Origin: Phellopilus nigrolimitatus
Taxonomy: Eukaryota > Basidiomycota > Agaricomycetes > Hymenochaetales > Hymenochaetaceae
Length of the DNA: 18,469 bases
Reading direction: 5' to 3'
Assembly: GCA_021029095.1 (NCBI GenBank)
Contig: JAJOHG010000458.1
Location: 1-18,469, forward strand
Shown: piece after piece, positions 16,872-18,469 of the stretch
How positions within the stretch are numbered: position 1 is the first letter of the stretch
Layout: the number at the start of each line of letters is the position of its first letter
Program-made: the position numbers and the translations under genes
Notes under the pieces: generated by a model
Databases searched by the model: none
What the model saw: only the letters and a program-made list of their open reading frames with translations
Told to the model about the DNA's origin: nothing

Positions 16872-18264
16872 TTATGAAAAATATGAGGCCATAAAATACG
16901 GAATTTTCAGGCAGACAGTCCCATAGCCTTCCTCTGCATGGGAATGAAAAGCGTTTTTGCCTTTAACCATCGGCACTACTGTATCACCAAACGTCAATCC
17001 CACAATACGCTCACGTATCCTGCGCCTTTATTCTTGACACGAGGGAGAACTTCAACGTCAAAGTCGTTTTGACAGACAAGATAGTGCGTACCTTCCCATT
17101 CGTGACGAACAGGCCTTCGAATGTGCCGGCATAAGTCTTCTTCGGCTGCTGACCATTAACGAGGCTAATTATGTTGGCAGCAACGACGGCAGCATGACCT
17201 GGCACCTTCGCGAGAGTTTTCTGCTCCTTGAACGCAATGATGTCGCCCGCGGCGAAGATGTCAGGATAACTGGGAGCTGAAGCGTCGGAGCTATCTTGAC
17301 ATAACCTTGAGCATCGAAGACATCGTCTCCCAGGGAACGAAGCAGGGATATATTCGGCTTTCCTCCGCGAGCAGGAACCTTCAACAAAATTAGTGTGTCG
17401 AAGAAAAGAAGGGAAAGCATCAAAAGGGGACGTACGACAATGTCAGCCTCGATGATCTTTCCATTCGTCGTTTTAATCGAGCCCGACGTTTGGTCAGGAA
17501 AATGTTCAACACGATCGTTGAAAATGAAGTCGATCCCGCGCTTATGCCAGCGTCTTTCGATGTCTTTCCGGAAACGGTCTGGATAAACATCGTTCAATGG
17601 AAGAGAGCCAGCCTGGACGATAGTTGATTTTCTTGTCCTAAAAGGAGAATGAGTATATAAGGAAAACAAAATACAGACAGCAAATCAAGCCTACAGGATA
17701 GACGTCGCGCAGTTCTCCCGAAGCTCTAAGTGAATGGGATGAGTTGAGTACAGTAAAGAAGGATAAATGAGAACAGAGCTTACCGAGACCCACAGACCCG
17801 CCGCCTGCTATAACAATGTTTTTCGCGTCATGGAATTTTTTCCTCCACTGATAAATCAGTTTTAGGAACCCTTGCTTCCCATCCGGCACCGTAGCGATGG
17901 GGCCCTCCCACAGGCTACCCGTTGCGACGACGAGATACCTGAAAGACAGATTCTCATCTCCCTCCAGTGCGACATGTCCCCCCGAAGATCCAGACTCGCG
18001 CTCGATACTGACAACATTGCCGATTTTGACCTTCCCATTGCCGTTGACGAAAACGGTCTCGTAAGGGATGAGCGCGGTATCCTCGAGGTTGTCTTCAGAG
18101 ACGGCCATGCGGAGAGAAGCAAGCACATGAACGTAACACTCGCGGTTGGTGACAAGGATGAGGTTGTATTGCGGTCCGGTCTTGGGAAGGTTCGCGGAGA
18201 GTTCACGAGCAATGGCTACGCCAGCGCCACCTCCACCGACTATGACAATGTTCTGGTTGGACAT
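16872..18264 (-). pseudogene. AIFM2/FSP1-like FAD-dependent oxidoreductase, broken by single-base indels
   Basis: The family is a Rossmann-fold flavoprotein using FAD and NAD(P)H; animal AIFM2/FSP1 reduces quinones. Exons on the complement: 18264-17784, 17725-17695, 17637-17436, 17378-17092 and 17032-16872; introns are 57-59 nt GT-AG. Kept motifs: VIVGGGGAG (FAD loop, G10-G15), VVATGS, IAGGGSVGL (second dinucleotide loop), LNDVYPDRFRKDIE, VPARGGKPN and, in a shifted frame, SYPDIFAAGDII with PGHAAVVAANI. Relative to the family there is a lost base near 17720 (after GAGCTT), an extra A in the A-run 17631-17628, a lost base near 17271 (before AGTTATCCT), and a lost G in the G-run 17001-16999, which also brings TGA at 16996-16994 in frame. 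The first two compensate; the third truncates the protein before the conserved AAGD motif (stop at 17169). It is a recent pseudogene, unless these are assembly errors. Confidence 0.75.
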
Positions 18265-18469
18265 GTATGGATGAGGGCTATGTGTTGCGTGCAATGTAGC
18301 AGACTACATTTTCCTCTCTCATTTATACGCATGCGTTGAAGAAGATGCCACTAATGCCATAGTACGAGGACATGGTCAGCACCCGTAAAACTGCTTACGC
18401 CAGGCTTTAGTACAGAAATGTGCATAGCCACCATGATTTGCGTGTGCCTGTGCCACATAGATTGATTTG
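18265..18469. other. Upstream region of the oxidoreductase, right window edge
   Basis: No coding feature is recognised. It should hold the promoter of the minus-strand oxidoreductase. A TTTATACGC stretch (18321-18329) is AT-rich, but no convincing minus-strand TATA box is seen. Confidence 0.35.

Noticed and set aside
17872..18339. 155-codon plus-strand ORF opposite the oxidoreductase
   Set aside because: It lies antisense to exon 1, which has clear FAD-binding motifs. The ORF has no motif of its own.

Overview
The window looks like nuclear DNA of a filamentous basidiomycete, most likely an Agaricomycete. The evidence is many short GT-AG introns (about 50-72 nt), TATA and AATAAA signals, and protein families typical of mushroom-forming fungi: an F-box protein with a long leucine-rich C-terminus, a homeodomain protein, a PB1 protein with proline tracts, and a xylose-reductase-type aldo/keto reductase. 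I see no rRNA, tRNA, CRISPR array or intact transposase.

Layout. (1) 1-243, minus: the N-terminus of a 2-dehydropantoate 2-reductase that runs off the left edge. (2) About 960-4050: a degenerate island made of pieces of host genes. It holds a short intron-bearing piece of translation factor eIF2-gamma, a broken piece of what looks like a fungal DUF3295-type regulatory protein, and a longer but dead eIF2-gamma copy that still has its introns. Two diverged inverted repeats of about 60-70 bp lie at the ends, so the island may be a non-autonomous, gene-capturing (Pack-type) element. (3) 4590-6108, plus: an intact 11-exon aldo/keto reductase of 317 aa with the full catalytic tetrad. (4) 6343-9068, plus: a PB1-domain protein of 888 aa, or 867 aa if an in-frame intron is removed. 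(5) 9906-11552, plus: a single-exon F-box protein with an intron abutting its start codon. (6) 11805-15075, plus: a six-exon, 996-aa WD-repeat protein of the NAN1/UTP17 (WDR75) family, a factor of the small-subunit processome. (7) 15258-16297, minus: a homeodomain transcription factor, convergent with (6), with one unresolved exon junction. (8) 16872-18264, minus: an AIFM2/FSP1-like FAD oxidoreductase broken by single-base indels.

The genes do not form an obvious pathway or biosynthetic cluster; they read as ordinary chromosomal neighbours. The unusual parts are the gene-fragment island on the left and the freshly broken oxidoreductase on the right. Exon models were spliced by hand. The reductase, PB1 and WDR75 models give lengths divisible by three with no stops, which supports them strongly. 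No similarity search was possible, so family names rest on recognised motifs.
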